The translations under genes and the position numbers were made by a program. From Mycolicibacter senuensis (GTDB lineage Bacteria > Actinomycetota > Actinomycetes > Mycobacteriales > Mycobacteriaceae): a stretch of DNA of 64,000 nt. The stretch's first letter is position 1. Each line of letters opens with the position of its first letter. Shown here piece by piece: positions 48,685 through 59,867 of this stretch. Under the pieces are notes generated by a model. The model was not told the origin of the DNA. It searched no databases and saw nothing but the letters and a program-made list of their open reading frames with translations. The stretch lies in the NCBI RefSeq assembly GCF_002101885.1, contig NZ_LQPS01000037.1:48743-112742 (forward strand), written 5' to 3'.

Positions 48685-49319
48685 CGCGCCTCGTCCTCGG
48701 ATCGGCCTCACCGGGGCGGCTGGGCGTGCTGCGCCAATCCGGCGTCGACCCGTTGGTCGTGGTGTCCGGAGTGGACGAGGACGCCGTGCTGGCGGGCCTG
48801 GATCCCGGTACCGGCCCTGCCGACGTCGTGCGAACCCTGGCGCGCGTCAAGGCCGAACACGTCGCGACCGTTCTGGACCGGTCCGTCGCGCGGGATTGCG
48901 TGGTGATCGGCTGCGATTCGATGCTCTACATCGACGGCGAATTGGCCGGCAAGCCGGCTTCGGTGGACCAGGCCCGCCACCGTTGGCGGTCGATGGCCGG
49001 GCGCACCGGACAGCTACACACCGGCCATAGCCTGATCCGGCTGCAGGACAACGCGATTCGGCATCGTGCGGCCGCGACTGCGGTCACCACGGTCCGATTC
49101 GGGACACCCACCGGAGAGGATTTGGAGGCCTACCTGGCCACCGGCGAGCCGCTGCGGGTGGCCGGCGGATTCACGCTGGACGGCCTGGGCGGCTGGTTCA
49201 TCGACGGCGTCGACGGCGACCCATCCAGCGTCATCGGGATCAGCCTGCCGTTGACGCGCTCGCTGCTGGCCGGTGCCGGCCTGTCCGTCGCCGCATTGTG
49301 GGCGGCCAACCCGGTGTAG
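48681..49319 (+). CDS. maf: Nucleoside triphosphate pyrophosphatase (Maf)
   Basis: A 212-residue Maf-family house-cleaning enzyme hydrolysing canonical or modified NTPs to NMP and pyrophosphate. [18 protein letters not shown] is the N-terminal signature (canonical S-x-S-P-R is here SASPGR), [19 protein letters not shown] the catalytic Asp region, and [20 protein letters not shown] the C-terminal block. GTG 48681 overlaps accE5. Homologue of Rv3282. Confidence 0.93.
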
Positions 49320-49351
49320 GCGACGCGCCGACGGGGAAGTCAGTGTCGGTG

Positions 49352-49609
49352 ATGGACATCTCCGCAGACGACGTACGCCGGCTGCTCGGCGCCAACGAGG
49401 CCGACGACCCGGTGCTGGTATTGATCGAGGGCCGCCTGGAAATCGTGCCCGCCGCCGAGCTGACATCGGGTAAGTATCGCGGCGCATTACGGGTCGCTTC
49501 CCGCGACGAGATCATCGAGCGCACCGGCGGAGGCGAAGCGGTTTCGGACCGGGAACTCGACGACCAAGCTCGGGCGCTGAATACCGCCGTCCGCAACCTC
49601 GGCGGTTGA
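49352..49609 (+). CDS. Small hypothetical protein
   Basis: About 85 residues from ATG 49352 (GTG 49343 is also in frame and has GGGGAAG upstream). Acidic and soluble, with DDPVLVLIEGRLEIVPAAEL, ASRDEIIERTGGG and a C-terminal helix. No family is recognised. It follows maf by about 30 bases in the same direction and ends 12 bases before the convergent hemerythrin gene. Confidence 0.6.
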   Translation: MDISADDVRRLLGANEADDPVLVLIEGRLEIVPAAELTSGKYRGALRVASRDEIIERTGGGEAVSDRELDDQARALNTAVRNLGG

Positions 49610-49621
49610 GAATCCGGGCGC

Positions 49622-50197
49622 TCAGCCGGTTTGTCGTCCCGTCAGCTTGTCGCGGATCCGGTCGACCATTCCCACCCCCGCGCCGAGGGTCTTGTGGAAC
49701 AACTCCGAATGCGGTGCCTGCGGGTGCGGGCGAGTGGGCGCCACCTTTTTGGCGGTCTGGACTTTTTCGCCCATCTCGACGAGTTCCTTGGCCGAGAGGT
49801 GTTCCCGCAGTTTGGGAAACTGCTCGGATTCCTCGTCGTTCGCGTGATGACGCAGCAGTGACTTCAGCTGTCCAGCCAGGTCCAGGAACGCCGGATCCGA
49901 CGCGGAGACATCCTCGAGCTTCTTCATGAGCTGCACGAGCTCGTCGTGCTCTTCCTTGTCGTGCTTCACATCGTCGGCACCGCCGGGCAGCTTGTCCTCC
50001 ACGACCGGGTAGACGAACATCTCCTCGGCCACCGAGTGGCGCATCACCTCGGCGGTCACGGTGTCGGCGAGGTCGCGCTGGGTGTCGGTGTCGACAGTGC
50101 CCTCGATTTCGGTCAGCAGGTCGATCATCTCGTTGTGGTCGGTGGTGAGGATGTCGACGACGTCTGCGGTTGCCGAGTCCTGTTCGCTGTCAGCCAT
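49622..50197 (-). CDS. Hemerythrin HHE-domain protein
   Basis: A 191-residue helical protein binding a di-iron site. His and Glu ligands are in ILTTDHNEMIDLLTEIEG, RHSVAEEMFVYPVVED, HDKEEHDELVQLMKK and LLRHHANDEESEQFPKLREH. The C-terminal 60 residues are basic and Pro-rich and probably unstructured. ATG 50197 follows GGAGGAACG. Related mycobacterial hemerythrins modulate SigF-dependent peroxide resistance; a weak SigF-like element (GGTTG, 14 bases, GGGTA at 50263-50240) lies upstream. Confidence 0.9.
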   Translation of the reverse strand: MADSEQDSATADVVDILTTDHNEMIDLLTEIEGTVDTDTQRDLADTVTAEVMRHSVAEEMFVYPVVEDKLPGGADDVKHDKEEHDELVQLMKKLEDVSASDPAFLDLAGQLKSLLRHHANDEESEQFPKLREHLSAKELVEMGEKVQTAKKVAPTRPHPQAPHSELFHKTLGAGVGMVDRIRDKLTGRQTG

Positions 50198-50361
50198 GAA
50201 ACGTTCCTCCGGTGTGTGCGTCAGCCGTCGGAAAGGGGGTACCCGCCCGCTGCGGCCCCAACCCCGCCGTGTACCCCCGGGTATTCGCCGCTTGCGCCTC
50301 GCCGATGAGGTGCGGCTGAGTGTTTGGTGCCGTCTAGCCGCGACGCGCGCGATCGGGTGAG

Positions 50362-50367
50362 TAGGCT
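50362..50367 (+). promoter_or_regulatory. -10 box of sseA
   Basis: TAGGCT fits TANNNT, seven bases before GTG 50375, consistent with a leaderless mRNA and fixing the sseA start. Confidence 0.55.
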
Positions 50368-50374
50368 CGACACC

Positions 50375-51265
50375 GTGCCAGTGCCTGCCGACCCCAGCCC
50401 CGCCCTGCAGTCCTACGCTCACCCGGAACGGTTGGTGACCGCCGACTGGCTCGCGGGAAATCTCGGTAAACCCGGTCTCGTCGTGGTGGAGTCCGACGAG
50501 GACGTGCTGCTCTACGACGTCGGCCACATTCCCGGTGCGGTGAAGATCGACTGGGTCACCGACCTCAACGACGCGCCGGTCCGCGACTACATCACCGGCG
50601 AGCAGTTCGCCGACCTGATGAACCGCAAGGGCATCTCCCGCGACGACACCGTGGTGATCTACGGCGACAAGTCCAACTGGTGGGCGGCCTACGCACTGTG
50701 GGTGTTCACCCTGTTCGGCCACGAGGACGTGCGGCTGCTCGACGGCGGCCGCGACCTGTGGGTGTCCTCGGGCCGGGAGACCACCCTGGAGGTGCCGAGC
50801 AAGACCACCACGGGCTACCCCGTCGTCGAGCGCAACGACGCCCCGATCCGGGCGTACAAGGAAGACGTGCTGGAGATCATCGGCCGGGCGCCGCTGATCG
50901 ACGTCCGCTCGCCGCAGGAGTACACCGGCGAGCGCACCCACATGCCGGACTACCCGGAGGAGGGGGTGCTGCGCGGCGGCCACATCCCCACCGCGGTCTC
51001 CATTCCGTGGAGCAAGGCGGCCGACGACGCCGGCCGGTTCCGCAAACGCGAGGAGTTGGAACAGCTCTACGGCTTCTTGAAGCCGGGCGACAATCCGGTG
51101 GCCTACTGCCGCATCGGGGAGCGTTCCAGCCACACCTGGTTCGTGCTGACCTACCTGCTGGGCATGGCGGGCGTGCGCAACTACGACGGCTCCTGGACCG
51201 AGTGGGGCAACACGGTGCGGGTGCCGATCGTCGACGGTGAAGCACCGGGAGCCGTGCCGGCCTGA
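50375..51265 (+). CDS. sseA: Thiosulfate sulfurtransferase SseA
   Basis: Two-domain rhodanese of 296 residues. The N-terminal inactive domain has [20 protein letters not shown], and the C-terminal catalytic domain ends in the active loop [20 protein letters not shown] with Cys near residue 247. GTG 50375 gives the same length as the M. tuberculosis protein (Rv3283). The stop shares a base with the SufE-like gene, and both precede accA3; sulfur transfer between the two is likely. Confidence 0.95.
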   Translation: MPVPADPSPALQSYAHPERLVTADWLAGNLGKPGLVVVESDEDVLLYDVGHIPGAVKIDWVTDLNDAPVRDYITGEQFADLMNRKGISRDDTVVIYGDKSNWWAAYALWVFTLFGHEDVRLLDGGRDLWVSSGRETTLEVPSKTTTGYPVVERNDAPIRAYKEDVLEIIGRAPLIDVRSPQEYTGERTHMPDYPEEGVLRGGHIPTAVSIPWSKAADDAGRFRKREELEQLYGFLKPGDNPVAYCRIGERSSHTWFVLTYLLGMAGVRNYDGSWTEWGNTVRVPIVDGEAPGAVPA

Positions 51266-51681
51266 TGAGCCTGCCGGAGGGATTGGCGCAGGTGGTTTCC
51301 GACTTCGCCGAAGTCGAAGGCCAGGACAAACTCAAGCTGCTGCTGGAGTTCTCCGACGAACTCCCGGAACTGCCCGACGACTTGGTCGAATCCGCCATGG
51401 AGCCGGTGCCGGAGTGCCAGTCGCCGTTGTTCCTGCATGTCGATGCCGCCGACCGGCAGCGGGTGCGGTTGTATTTCAGCGCTCCTCCGGAGGCGCCGAC
51501 CACGCGCGGGTTCGCCTCGATCTGGGCCGCCGGCCTGGACGGGCAGCCGGCCGACGTCATCCTGGCGGTGCCGGAGGATTTCGCCTCGAGTCTGGGGCTG
51601 GCCGCGCTGATCAGCCCGTTACGGCTGCGTGGGATGTCGGCGATGCTGACCCGGATCAAGCGGCGACTGCAAGCCGCGTAA
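51265..51681 (+). CDS. SufE-family sulfur acceptor (Rv3284 homologue)
   Basis: A 138-residue SufE-fold protein. The single conserved Cys is in [11 protein letters not shown] near residue 51, the site that accepts persulfide sulfur in Suf[21 protein letters not shown] and [18 protein letters not shown] match the family. ATG 51265 overlaps the sseA stop by one base. SseA or a cysteine desulfurase elsewhere is the probable sulfur donor. Confidence 0.93.
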   Translation: MSLPEGLAQVVSDFAEVEGQDKLKLLLEFSDELPELPDDLVESAMEPVPECQSPLFLHVDAADRQRVRLYFSAPPEAPTTRGFASIWAAGLDGQPADVILAVPEDFASSLGLAALISPLRLRGMSAMLTRIKRRLQAA

Positions 51682-51730
51682 GGGGCACCTGGAACAGGTT
51701 CGGCGGTCGCGCCTTACACTGCTGTGAACT

Positions 51731-53573
<1,843 letters not shown>

Positions 53574-53621
53574 TCCGACATCGAGCCGATCGAGATCAAC
53601 GCCGGCCCGTGGTATCTACGG

Positions 53622-53924
53622 ATGCCACGGGCCGACGATCGCGTCGATGACCGTCCGACACTGGCCGAGCTCGGGGAGTCCGACCCGGACTACGTCGCCG
53701 ACGCGGAGGCCGGCTGGGCCGATGGCACCCGGTATCTGTGGGCGGTCTGCGAGCCGACCACCGGGGAGTTGCTGGCCGAGGTGACACTGAACCCGGCCTC
53801 GGGTGACATCGCCACCCGCAGCCGGCCGGGCCATCAGGAGGCGGCGCTGACCGGGGCTCGGGCGGTGTCCCGGTTCGCCGCCGGCGCGCTAGGTCTGACG
53901 CCGGTGATTACCGGTACCGGTTGA
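53622..53924 (+). CDS. Small protein downstream of accA3, start uncertain
   Basis: About 100 residues from ATG 53622. The frame continues upstream to the accA3 stop and codes for a plausible N-terminus (EPIEINAGPWYLR) but has no ATG, GTG or TTG there. The visible protein, RADDRVDDRPTLAELGES then TRYLWAVCEPTTGELLAEVT, loosely resembles the N-terminal part of GNAT acetyltransferases and is too short for a full domain. Its 3' end overlaps usfY by 36 bases. It may be a truncated acetyltransferase. Confidence 0.5.
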   Translation: MPRADDRVDDRPTLAELGESDPDYVADAEAGWADGTRYLWAVCEPTTGELLAEVTLNPASGDIATRSRPGHQEAALTGARAVSRFAAGALGLTPVITGTG

Positions 53925-54173
53925 CCGGAGGGCACGGTTTCGCCCGACCCATATCCAGGCCACACCTCCGACGGCCAGCGCCAGGGCCAGGATTCCGAAC
54001 CCCAGCGACCAGCCGGTGTGATGCTGCACGGCAGCGCTCATGAAGCCCACCAGAGCCAGCACCGCCATCAGCAGCATCCCCAGGCCGGGGGCCTCACGGC
54101 GATCCTTGAACATCATTCCGGCCCGCGGCCGCGTGGTGCGGGCCTCATCGATCGGGTGTTCGGTCTCGTCCAT
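53889..54173 (-). CDS. usfY: UsfY-family small membrane protein
   Basis: A 94-residue protein with two membrane helices (GMLLMAVLALVGFMSAAVQH and LGFGILALALAVGGVAWIWV) and the N-terminal EARTTRPRAGMMF that resembles UsfY of M. tuberculosis (Rv3288c). There usfY is cotranscribed with rsbW and sigF; neither is present in this window. A strong SigF-type promoter lies just upstream. Function unknown. Confidence 0.78.
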   Translation of the reverse strand: MDETEHPIDEARTTRPRAGMMFKDRREAPGLGMLLMAVLALVGFMSAAVQHHTGWSLGFGILALALAVGGVAWIWVGRNRALRSTGTGNHRRQT

Positions 54174-54183
54174 GGCTCTCTGG

Positions 54184-54209
54184 TACCCGCCGCGGGCGGT
54201 CCCGAAACC
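54184..54209 (-). promoter_or_regulatory. SigF-type promoter of usfY
   Basis: GGTTT (54209-54205), 16 bases, GGGTA (54188-54184), read on the minus strand, fit the SigF consensus exactly. ATG 54173 lies ten bases further. Confidence 0.72.
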
Positions 54210-54217
54210 GGGGCGGC

Positions 54218-55204
54218 TCAGGCCGCGGCGTCGCGCAGCGCCGCCAGCAGCGGTTCCGCGGCCTCCTTGAGGAAGGCCTCCTGCGACTCCCCGCCGATCT
54301 GAATGAGCGCGATGTCGGTGAAACCGGCATCGCGGTAGGCGCCCACCGCCTCGACGATCGGATCCAGGTCGGGGCCGCACGGGATGGCGTGGGCGACGTC
54401 CCGCGGCGTGACGAACTGGGTGGCGGCGGCGAACGCGGCCGGTGTGGGCAACTCGGAATTGACCAGCCAGCCGCCGCCGAACCAGCGGAACTGCCGGTGG
54501 GCGCGCTGCACCGCGGTGTCGCGGTCGGGGTCCCAGCACACCGGTAGCTGCCCGATGACCCGGCCGCCGCCCAGCCCCGAGGCCTGCCGTGCGGTGTGCC
54601 AGGCGCTGACCAGGTCCGCGTCGGGCGCCACCGCGATCAGATCGTCGGCGGCGGTGGCGAATCTGTCGACGCCCTTGTCCCCGGAGACCGCGACGGCCAG
54701 CGCGACGGGAATCTCCGGCAGATCCCACAGCCGCGCCCGGTCGACCTGGAAGTGTTCGCCGGACAGGTTGACCGTCTCCCCCATCAGCAGCTCACGAATG
54801 ATCTTGATCGCCTCACCGAGCATGGCCTGCCTGCGCCCGACGTTCGGCCAGCCGGCGCCGGTGACGATGTGCTCGTTGAGGTTCTCCCCGCTGCCCAGCC
54901 CCAGCGTGAACCGGCCGTCGGCCAGGATCTGCACGGTGGCGGCCTGTTGTGCCACCACCGCCGGGTGGTAGCGCATCGTCGGGCAGGTCACATACGAGCA
55001 CAGGCCGACCTGTTCGGTGGCCTGCGCGACCGCCCCCAACACCGCCCAGGCGTTCGGGGCGTGGCCCTGCGACGCCAGCCAGGGCGAGAAGTGGTCGCTG
55101 CAGACCTCGAAGTCGAAGCCTCGTTCTTCGGCGGCGACGGCGTAACGGACAAGGTCTTTGGGACCGCTCTGCTCGGTCATCAGGGTGTAGCCGAACCGTG
55201 TCAT
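54218..55204 (-). CDS. LLM-class F420-dependent oxidoreductase
   Basis: A 328-residue luciferase-like TIM-barrel enzyme of the F420-dependent glucose-6-phosphate dehydrogenase-related group. FGYTLMTEQSGPKDLVRYAV, FEVCSDHFSPWL (His/Asp near the substrate), TCPTMRYHPAVVAQQAAT and LGLGSGENLNEHIVTG (cofactor loop) match the family. Coenzyme F420 made via fbiA/fbiB would be its cofactor. The SigF-like promoter just upstream suggests induction in stress or stationary phase. Substrate unknown. Confidence 0.9.
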   Translation of the reverse strand: MTRFGYTLMTEQSGPKDLVRYAVAAEERGFDFEVCSDHFSPWLASQGHAPNAWAVLGAVAQATEQVGLCSYVTCPTMRYHPAVVAQQAATVQILADGRFTLGLGSGENLNEHIVTGAGWPNVGRRQAMLGEAIKIIRELLMGETVNLSGEHFQVDRARLWDLPEIPVALAVAVSGDKGVDRFATAADDLIAVAPDADLVSAWHTARQASGLGGGRVIGQLPVCWDPDRDTAVQRAHRQFRWFGGGWLVNSELPTPAAFAAATQFVTPRDVAHAIPCGPDLDPIVEAVGAYRDAGFTDIALIQIGGESQEAFLKEAAEPLLAALRDAAA

Positions 55205-55215
55205 GGTTCCCCGGG

Positions 55216-55241
55216 TACCCCCGCCGGCTCACGCCCGAAAC
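55216..55241 (-). promoter_or_regulatory. SigF-type promoter of the LLM oxidoreductase
   Basis: GTTT (55241-55238), 17 bases and GGGTA (55220-55216) on the minus strand, eleven bases before ATG 55204. Confidence 0.7.
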
Positions 55242-55262
55242 GGGTCGATGCGCCGCGGTGCC

Positions 55263-55288
55263 GTTTGGTCGCGGCCCCGGCCGGGGTA
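55263..55288 (+). promoter_or_regulatory. SigF-type promoter of the iron-enzyme gene
   Basis: GTTT (55263-55266), 17 bases and GGGTA (55284-55288). GTG 55298 lies nine bases further, so the mRNA may be leaderless. It faces the promoter at 55241-55216. Confidence 0.7.
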
Positions 55289-55297
55289 CCCGCGAGC

Positions 55298-56317
55298 GTG
55301 ACTATCGCACCGCAGCGCACCGATCCCGCCCTCGAACCCGAGCTGCCGGTGGCGTGCGGGCCGCTGTCGGCCACGGTCTGCGGATTGCTGCGCCGACCCT
55401 CGGGCGCGACCGGCGGCGTCGCCGTCGCGACCACCGGCGCCGACCCCTACGGGCGGGACCTGCAGCTGGCGCTCTACGTCTGCTACGAGTTGCACTACCG
55501 CGGCTTCGCCGGTGTGGACCCGGGGTGGGAATGGGACGCCACCTTACTGGAACTGCGGGCGCGGATGGAGCGCGTATTCCTCGATAGTGTTCGCCGGGAC
55601 GCCGGACCGATACCTCAGGACACCAGCGCGAACGACGAAATGGCCGCTGCAGCAACCGAACCCGTGCACGGCAGCGGCCCATCGTGGTACCTGCGCGATC
55701 ACGGCACCTGGGAACAGGCCCGGGAGTACTTCGTGCACCGGTCGCTGTATCACCTCAAGGAGGGCGATCCGCACGCCTGGGCGATCCCCCGCCTGACCGG
55801 CCAGGCCAAGGCCTCCTTCGTCGCGGTCGAGTTCGACGAGTACGGCGCCGGCCGGGGGCCGCGCGTGCACCAGCAACTCTTCGCCGACCTGCTCACCGCT
55901 GCCGGTTTGGACGCCGATTACCTCGCCTACCTCGACGTTGTTCCCGCCGAGTCGCTCGCGGTGGTCAACCTGATGTCGCTGTTCGGGCTGCACCGCCGTT
56001 GGCGGGGGGCGGCCGTCGGGCACTTCGCCTCGACCGAGATCACCTCGCCGCCCGGCTCGAGCCGCCTGGTGGCCGCGCTGCGGCGGATGGGCGCGCCGGA
56101 CGCGTGCGTGGGGTTCTACGCCGAGCATGTCGAGGCCGACGCGGTACACGAGCAGGTGGTGCGAACCGGCGTGGTCGGCGACCTGATACGTCACGCGCCG
56201 CACCTGGAGGCCGACGTGGTTTTCGGCATGCGGGCCCGTGATGTCGTCGAGAACAGGCTCGCGGACCTCATGATGGCGGCCTGGACGACGGAGAGATCGT
56301 CGTTACTCGCAATTTGA
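55298..56317 (+). CDS. Iron-containing redox enzyme, haem-oxygenase-like fold
   Basis: About 339 residues with an all-helical haem-oxygenase-like fold typical of the iron-containing redox enzyme family (related to TENA/HDO proteins). Possible metal ligands are in SLYHLKEGDPHAWAIP, VAVEFDEYGAGRGPRVHQQ and YAEHVEADAVHEQVV. Family members are non-haem di-iron oxygenases/oxidases; the substrate here is unknown. GTG 55298 was chosen by promoter position; the reading frame is open further upstream but overlaps the divergent gene. Confidence 0.83.
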   Translation: MTIAPQRTDPALEPELPVACGPLSATVCGLLRRPSGATGGVAVATTGADPYGRDLQLALYVCYELHYRGFAGVDPGWEWDATLLELRARMERVFLDSVRRDAGPIPQDTSANDEMAAAATEPVHGSGPSWYLRDHGTWEQAREYFVHRSLYHLKEGDPHAWAIPRLTGQAKASFVAVEFDEYGAGRGPRVHQQLFADLLTAAGLDADYLAYLDVVPAESLAVVNLMSLFGLHRRWRGAAVGHFASTEITSPPGSSRLVAALRRMGAPDACVGFYAEHVEADAVHEQVVRTGVVGDLIRHAPHLEADVVFGMRARDVVENRLADLMMAAWTTERSSLLAI

Positions 56318-56497
56318 AAGTTAAGCTTTCACTGGGATTTTGCGGAATTTGTCGCTCATCTCTTTGCCAATCGAAGCAGGCATCGGTAACGTCTGGTTCC
56401 TCCGGTTGAGTTCACAGCCGCAATTGAACGTCACCGTGTTTAAGCAGCTCGTCAAGAGATTACGCTGACGTGATCCAACAGCACGATTCGTCGACTG

Positions 56498-56947
56498 ATG
56501 GAGCCACAAATGACAACCAGCAGGATTACCGATACCGCCTTCGCCACTCCCGCAACAGAAGCCACCCAGGCCTGGCGGAGCCACACCGCGATTTTCACCA
56601 TCCACTGGGGCCGGTCGGGAGCCGTCGTCGCCGCGGACGGCGAGATCGACGCCGCCAACGCCGGACCGTTCGCCGACTACGCCAGGCGCTGCGCCGACTG
56701 CTGCGAATGGCTGGTCTTGGACCTGGCGGAGTTGACATTCATTGGGACGGTCGGGTTTACGGCGCTGCAATCGGTCAGCGCCCGCTGCGCCGCGGCGCAG
56801 ACCCAGCTGATGGTGATACCGAGCCCGGCGGTGACCAGCGTGCTGCGGATCTGCGACCCGCAGTCCCGCCTTCCGCTGGTGTCCTCGCTGGCCGACGCCC
56901 TGGCCGACGTGCAGAAGTCCGGCCGCCCGCTGCGCGCGGTGACCTGA
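56498..56947 (+). CDS. STAS-domain protein (anti-sigma factor antagonist-like)
   Basis: About 149 residues; ATG 56510 is an alternative start. The C-terminal STAS fold is clear: GAVVAADGEIDAANAGPFAD, LVLDLAELTFIGTVGFTALQ, and ITSPAVxSVLRIC-like helix. The usual phosphorylated Ser/Thr position corresponds to Thr in FIGTVGF. Such proteins bind RsbW-type anti-sigma factors and free SigF. With SigF-type promoters nearby, a role in SigF release is a reasonable inference. About 180 AT-richer bases precede it with no recognised gene. Confidence 0.85.
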   Translation: MEPQMTTSRITDTAFATPATEATQAWRSHTAIFTIHWGRSGAVVAADGEIDAANAGPFADYARRCADCCEWLVLDLAELTFIGTVGFTALQSVSARCAAAQTQLMVIPSPAVTSVLRICDPQSRLPLVSSLADALADVQKSGRPLRAVT

Positions 56948-56948
56948 C

Positions 56949-59096
56949 CTACGCGGGCACCGCGTCGGCCGTCCGGTCCCAGGCGCGGTGCTTGGCCAGC
57001 TCCGCGGCGAAGGCGTCGAAGAACTCCTCACCCAGATCGCCGGCGGCCGCCGTGGTGGTGACTACGCCGGTCGACACGGTGACGCCGGTGTCCTCGGCCA
57101 GCCGCTCGGCGATCCCCGCCTTGGGCAACAGCTCGACACCGGCTCCGAACGCACCGATGGGCTTGAGGTGTTTGTAGGCCTCGGTGATGAAGTGCATGGC
57201 GTAACCGTCGGCGGACAGCGTGCGCATCGCATCGGGACCGCACGGCACCACCACCGCGTCGTAGAGCACCGAGGCCATGGTCGTGATCGCCCGGTCGACA
57301 GCCAGCTTCCCACCTGAGCCGCCGGCGAGTTCACCGCCGGCGGTCGGCGCCAGCACTTCGGCGACGGCGCCGCGGCGGCGCATCGCCTCGACGAAGCTTT
57401 GAACACCCGTCACATCGACACCGCCGGCGGCGAGCACCGCGATCTTGCGGCTTTCGATGGTTGGCGTGCCCCGATCCTCCGGCGGCAGGGTGGCGGTGTG
57501 CAGCTGCGAGAGCGCCGGCGACGTCCCGACCTTCTCGGCTGCGGCGTCGAGTTGTTGCTCGTCGGGGGCCGGCAGTCCCAGCTGTTCGGCCACCTGCCGC
57601 GCCAGGTCGTGGTCAATGAGATTGAGTTGCTCGACGACGCGCTGCCGGATCTCGATGGTTTCGCATTTGCCCAGTTCGAACGCGTACGCGGCGACGATGT
57701 GCTTCGCCTCCGGCTCGGACATGCTCTTATAGAACATCCGCGCCTGGCTGTAGTGGTTCTCGAAGCTCGCGGCCCGTTTGCGGATCTTGTCGCCGTCCAC
57801 CTTCTGGGTGTAGTGCCGGTACACCTCGGCGTCGTCCCCCGAACCGGATAGTGCCGGGCAGCCGCCGCCCAGCGAGTTCTTGTAGTAGCTGGATTTGCCG
57901 ACCGGGATGGCGTGTTGGCTGTAGCCGTCGTGCTGGTTGGTGTGCACCGGCGCCACCGGCCGGTTGATCGGCAGATGGTTGAAGTTCGGCCCGCCGAGCC
58001 GGATCAACTGGGTGTCCAAGTAGGAGAAGTTGCGGAACTGCAGCAGCGGGTCGTTGGTGAAATCGATCCCCGGCACCACGTTGGCGGTGCAGAAGGCCAC
58101 CTGCTCGGTTTCGGCGAAGAAGTTGTCCGGGTTGCGGTTGAGCACCATTTTGCCCACCGGGCGCACCGGAACCTGTTCCTCGGGAATGATTTTCGTGGCG
58201 TCCAGCAGGTCGAAATCGAAATTGAACTCGTCGCTCTCAGGCACCAATTGCACCCCCAGTTCCCACTCCGGGTACTGGCCGGCCTCGATCGCGTCCCACA
58301 GGTCCCGGCGGTTGAAGTCCGGGTCTTTTCCGGCGACCTTCTGGCATTCGTCCCAGATCAGCGAATGCACACCGAGCTTGGGCTTCCAGTGGAACTTCAC
58401 GAAGGTGCCCTGCCCCTTGGCGTTGACGAAGCGGAAGGTGTGCACGCCGAAGCCCTGCATCATCCGGTAGCTGCGCGGCAAGGATCGGTCCGACATCAGC
58501 CACATGATGGCGTGCAGCGTCTCGGGCTGCAGCGACACGAAGTCCCACAGCGTGTCGTGGGCGGACTGCGCCTGCGGGATCTCGTTGTCCGGTTCGGGCT
58601 TCACCGCGTGCACGAAGTCGGGGAACTTGATGCCGTCCTGGATGAAGAACACCGGGAAGTTGTTGCCCACCAGGTCGTAGTTGCCTTGCTCGGTGTAGAA
58701 CTTGGTGGCGAACCCGCGCACGTCGCGCACGGTGTCGGCCGATCCGCGGAAGCCGGCCACGGTGGAGAACCGCACGAACACCGGGGTCTTGGTGCCGGGC
58801 GTGGTCAGGAACTTCGCTGCGGTGTACTCGGCGAGCGAATCGTCGTAGGGCTCGAAGTAGCCGTAGGCGCCCGACCCGCGGGCGTGCACCACCCGCTCGG
58901 GGATCCGTTCGTGGTCGAAGTGCATGACCTTCTCCCGGGCGTGGAAATCCTCCAGCAACGTGGGCCCGCGCTCCCCGGCCGTCAGCGCGTCGTCGGTGTG
59001 GTCGACCCGCAGGCCCTGCTGGGTGGTCAGGTGCCCGGACTGCCGGTCGTACCGGTGCTCGTCGAGCTGTCGCTGCTTGGGGTCGTCGGTAGCCAC
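56949..59096 (-). CDS. katE: Catalase HPII (large-subunit, clade 2)
   Basis: Haem catalase of about 715 residues that removes hydrogen peroxide. Catalytic His is in [16 protein letters not shown] (about residue 71), the distal Asn in [15 protein letters not shown] (about 145), and the haem-ligand Tyr in [15 protein letters not shown] (about 358). The C-terminal 150 residues form a DJ-1/PfpI-like domain ([20 protein letters not shown]). GTG 59096 has AGAGGA upstream; GTG 59099 is alternative. A SigF-like promoter overlaps that of the divergent HAD gene. Confidence 0.95.
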   Translation of the reverse strand: MATDDPKQRQLDEHRYDRQSGHLTTQQGLRVDHTDDALTAGERGPTLLEDFHAREKVMHFDHERIPERVVHARGSGAYGYFEPYDDSLAEYTAAKFLTTPGTKTPVFVRFSTVAGFRGSADTVRDVRGFATKFYTEQGNYDLVGNNFPVFFIQDGIKFPDFVHAVKPEPDNEIPQAQSAHDTLWDFVSLQPETLHAIMWLMSDRSLPRSYRMMQGFGVHTFRFVNAKGQGTFVKFHWKPKLGVHSLIWDECQKVAGKDPDFNRRDLWDAIEAGQYPEWELGVQLVPESDEFNFDFDLLDATKIIPEEQVPVRPVGKMVLNRNPDNFFAETEQVAFCTANVVPGIDFTNDPLLQFRNFSYLDTQLIRLGGPNFNHLPINRPVAPVHTNQHDGYSQHAIPVGKSSYYKNSLGGGCPALSGSGDDAEVYRHYTQKVDGDKIRKRAASFENHYSQARMFYKSMSEPEAKHIVAAYAFELGKCETIEIRQRVVEQLNLIDHDLARQVAEQLGLPAPDEQQLDAAAEKVGTSPALSQLHTATLPPEDRGTPTIESRKIAVLAAGGVDVTGVQSFVEAMRRRGAVAEVLAPTAGGELAGGSGGKLAVDRAITTMASVLYDAVVVPCGPDAMRTLSADGYAMHFITEAYKHLKPIGAFGAGVELLPKAGIAERLAEDTGVTVSTGVVTTTAAAGDLGEEFFDAFAAELAKHRAWDRTADAVPA

Positions 59097-59115
59097 CACG
59101 GTTCCTCTCGTCGGC

Positions 59116-59141
59116 GTATTGGGAATTCCCTGCGTGGGTAT
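59116..59141 (+). promoter_or_regulatory. SigF-like promoter of the HAD gene
   Basis: GTAT (59116-59119), 16 bases and GGGTAT (59136-59141). The -35 element has one change from GTTT. It overlaps the opposite promoter at 59163-59139 through the sequence GGGTATCCC. Confidence 0.45.
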
Positions 59142-59163
59142 CCCAGCCGGGACATCCGCAAAC
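59139..59163 (-). promoter_or_regulatory. SigF-like promoter of katE
   Basis: On the minus strand GTTT (59163-59160), 15 bases and GGGATA (59144-59139), a near match to the SigF consensus. Confidence 0.5.
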
Positions 59164-59177
59164 GAGAGAGGAAGACC

Positions 59178-59867
59178 GTGACGGCCCAATCGGCTGTGTT
59201 GTTCGACGTCGACGGCACGCTGGTCGATTCGAACTACCTGCATGTGCACGCCTGGCGGCGGGCGTTCGCCGAGCAGCGCATCGAGGTGGAGTCCTGGCGC
59301 ATCCACCGCGCCATCGGAATGGATGGTTCCGCGCTGGTGCGACTGCTGTCCGATGACGCGCCCGAAGACGTGCGGCGGCGGCTCAAAGAGCTGCACTCGC
59401 GCTTCTACCTGGAGTCGGCGCCGCTGCTGTCGCCGCTGCCGGGCGCCCGGCGGCTGCTGCAACGCATCGCCGCCCTCGACCTGCCGGTGGTGCTGGCCAC
59501 CTCGGCACCCGACGACGAGCTGGCGGTGTTGCGCAAGGCGCTCGACTGTGACGACCTGGTCGCCGCGGTCACCTCCTCTGCCGACGTCGACGTCGCCAAA
59601 CCGGAGCCGGACATCATCGGGATCGCCCTGGATCGCATCGGCGCGACGGCGGAGCGGGCGGTTTTCGTCGGCGACGCGGTCTGGGACGTGCAGGCCTGCG
59701 TGCGTGCCGGCCTGCGGTGTATCGGTGTGCTCAGCGGCGGCGTGTCCCGCGCCGAGTTGGAAGAAGCAGGCGCCGTGGGCGTTTTCGACAACGCCGAGGA
59801 CCTGCTCGCACAGCTGGACCGGACACCGATCACAGACCTGGCCGACGGGCGGCCCGGGCATGGATGA
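59178..59867 (+). CDS. HAD-family phosphatase
   Basis: A 229-residue haloacid-dehalogenase-type phosphatase of the phosphoglycolate/beta-phosphoglucomutase group. Motif I is LFDVDGTLVDSNYLHVHAW (nucleophile Asp and acid Asp), motif II VVLATSAPDDELAV, motif III Lys in VDVAKPEPDIIG and motif IV FVGDAVWDVQAC. Substrate unknown. GTG 59178 has AGAGGAAGACC upstream. Its last bases overlap the start of the nucleotidyltransferase gene. Confidence 0.9.
   Translation: MTAQSAVLFDVDGTLVDSNYLHVHAWRRAFAEQRIEVESWRIHRAIGMDGSALVRLLSDDAPEDVRRRLKELHSRFYLESAPLLSPLPGARRLLQRIAALDLPVVLATSAPDDELAVLRKALDCDDLVAAVTSSADVDVAKPEPDIIGIALDRIGATAERAVFVGDAVWDVQACVRAGLRCIGVLSGGVSRAELEEAGAVGVFDNAEDLLAQLDRTPITDLADGRPGHG

Noticed and set aside
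50240..50263. SigF promoter for the hemerythrin gene
   Set aside because: The spacer is only 14 bases and the -35 is GGTTG; too weak to list, though mentioned in the gene entry.
53574..54217. sigF and rsbW between accA3 and usfY
   Set aside because: Only a small protein and usfY fit in this space; no sigma-factor or anti-sigma-kinase motif is present on either strand.
56425..56465. SigF promoter for the STAS gene (GTTT followed by GAGATTA)
   Set aside because: The -10 region differs from GGGTA at several positions, so it was not listed.
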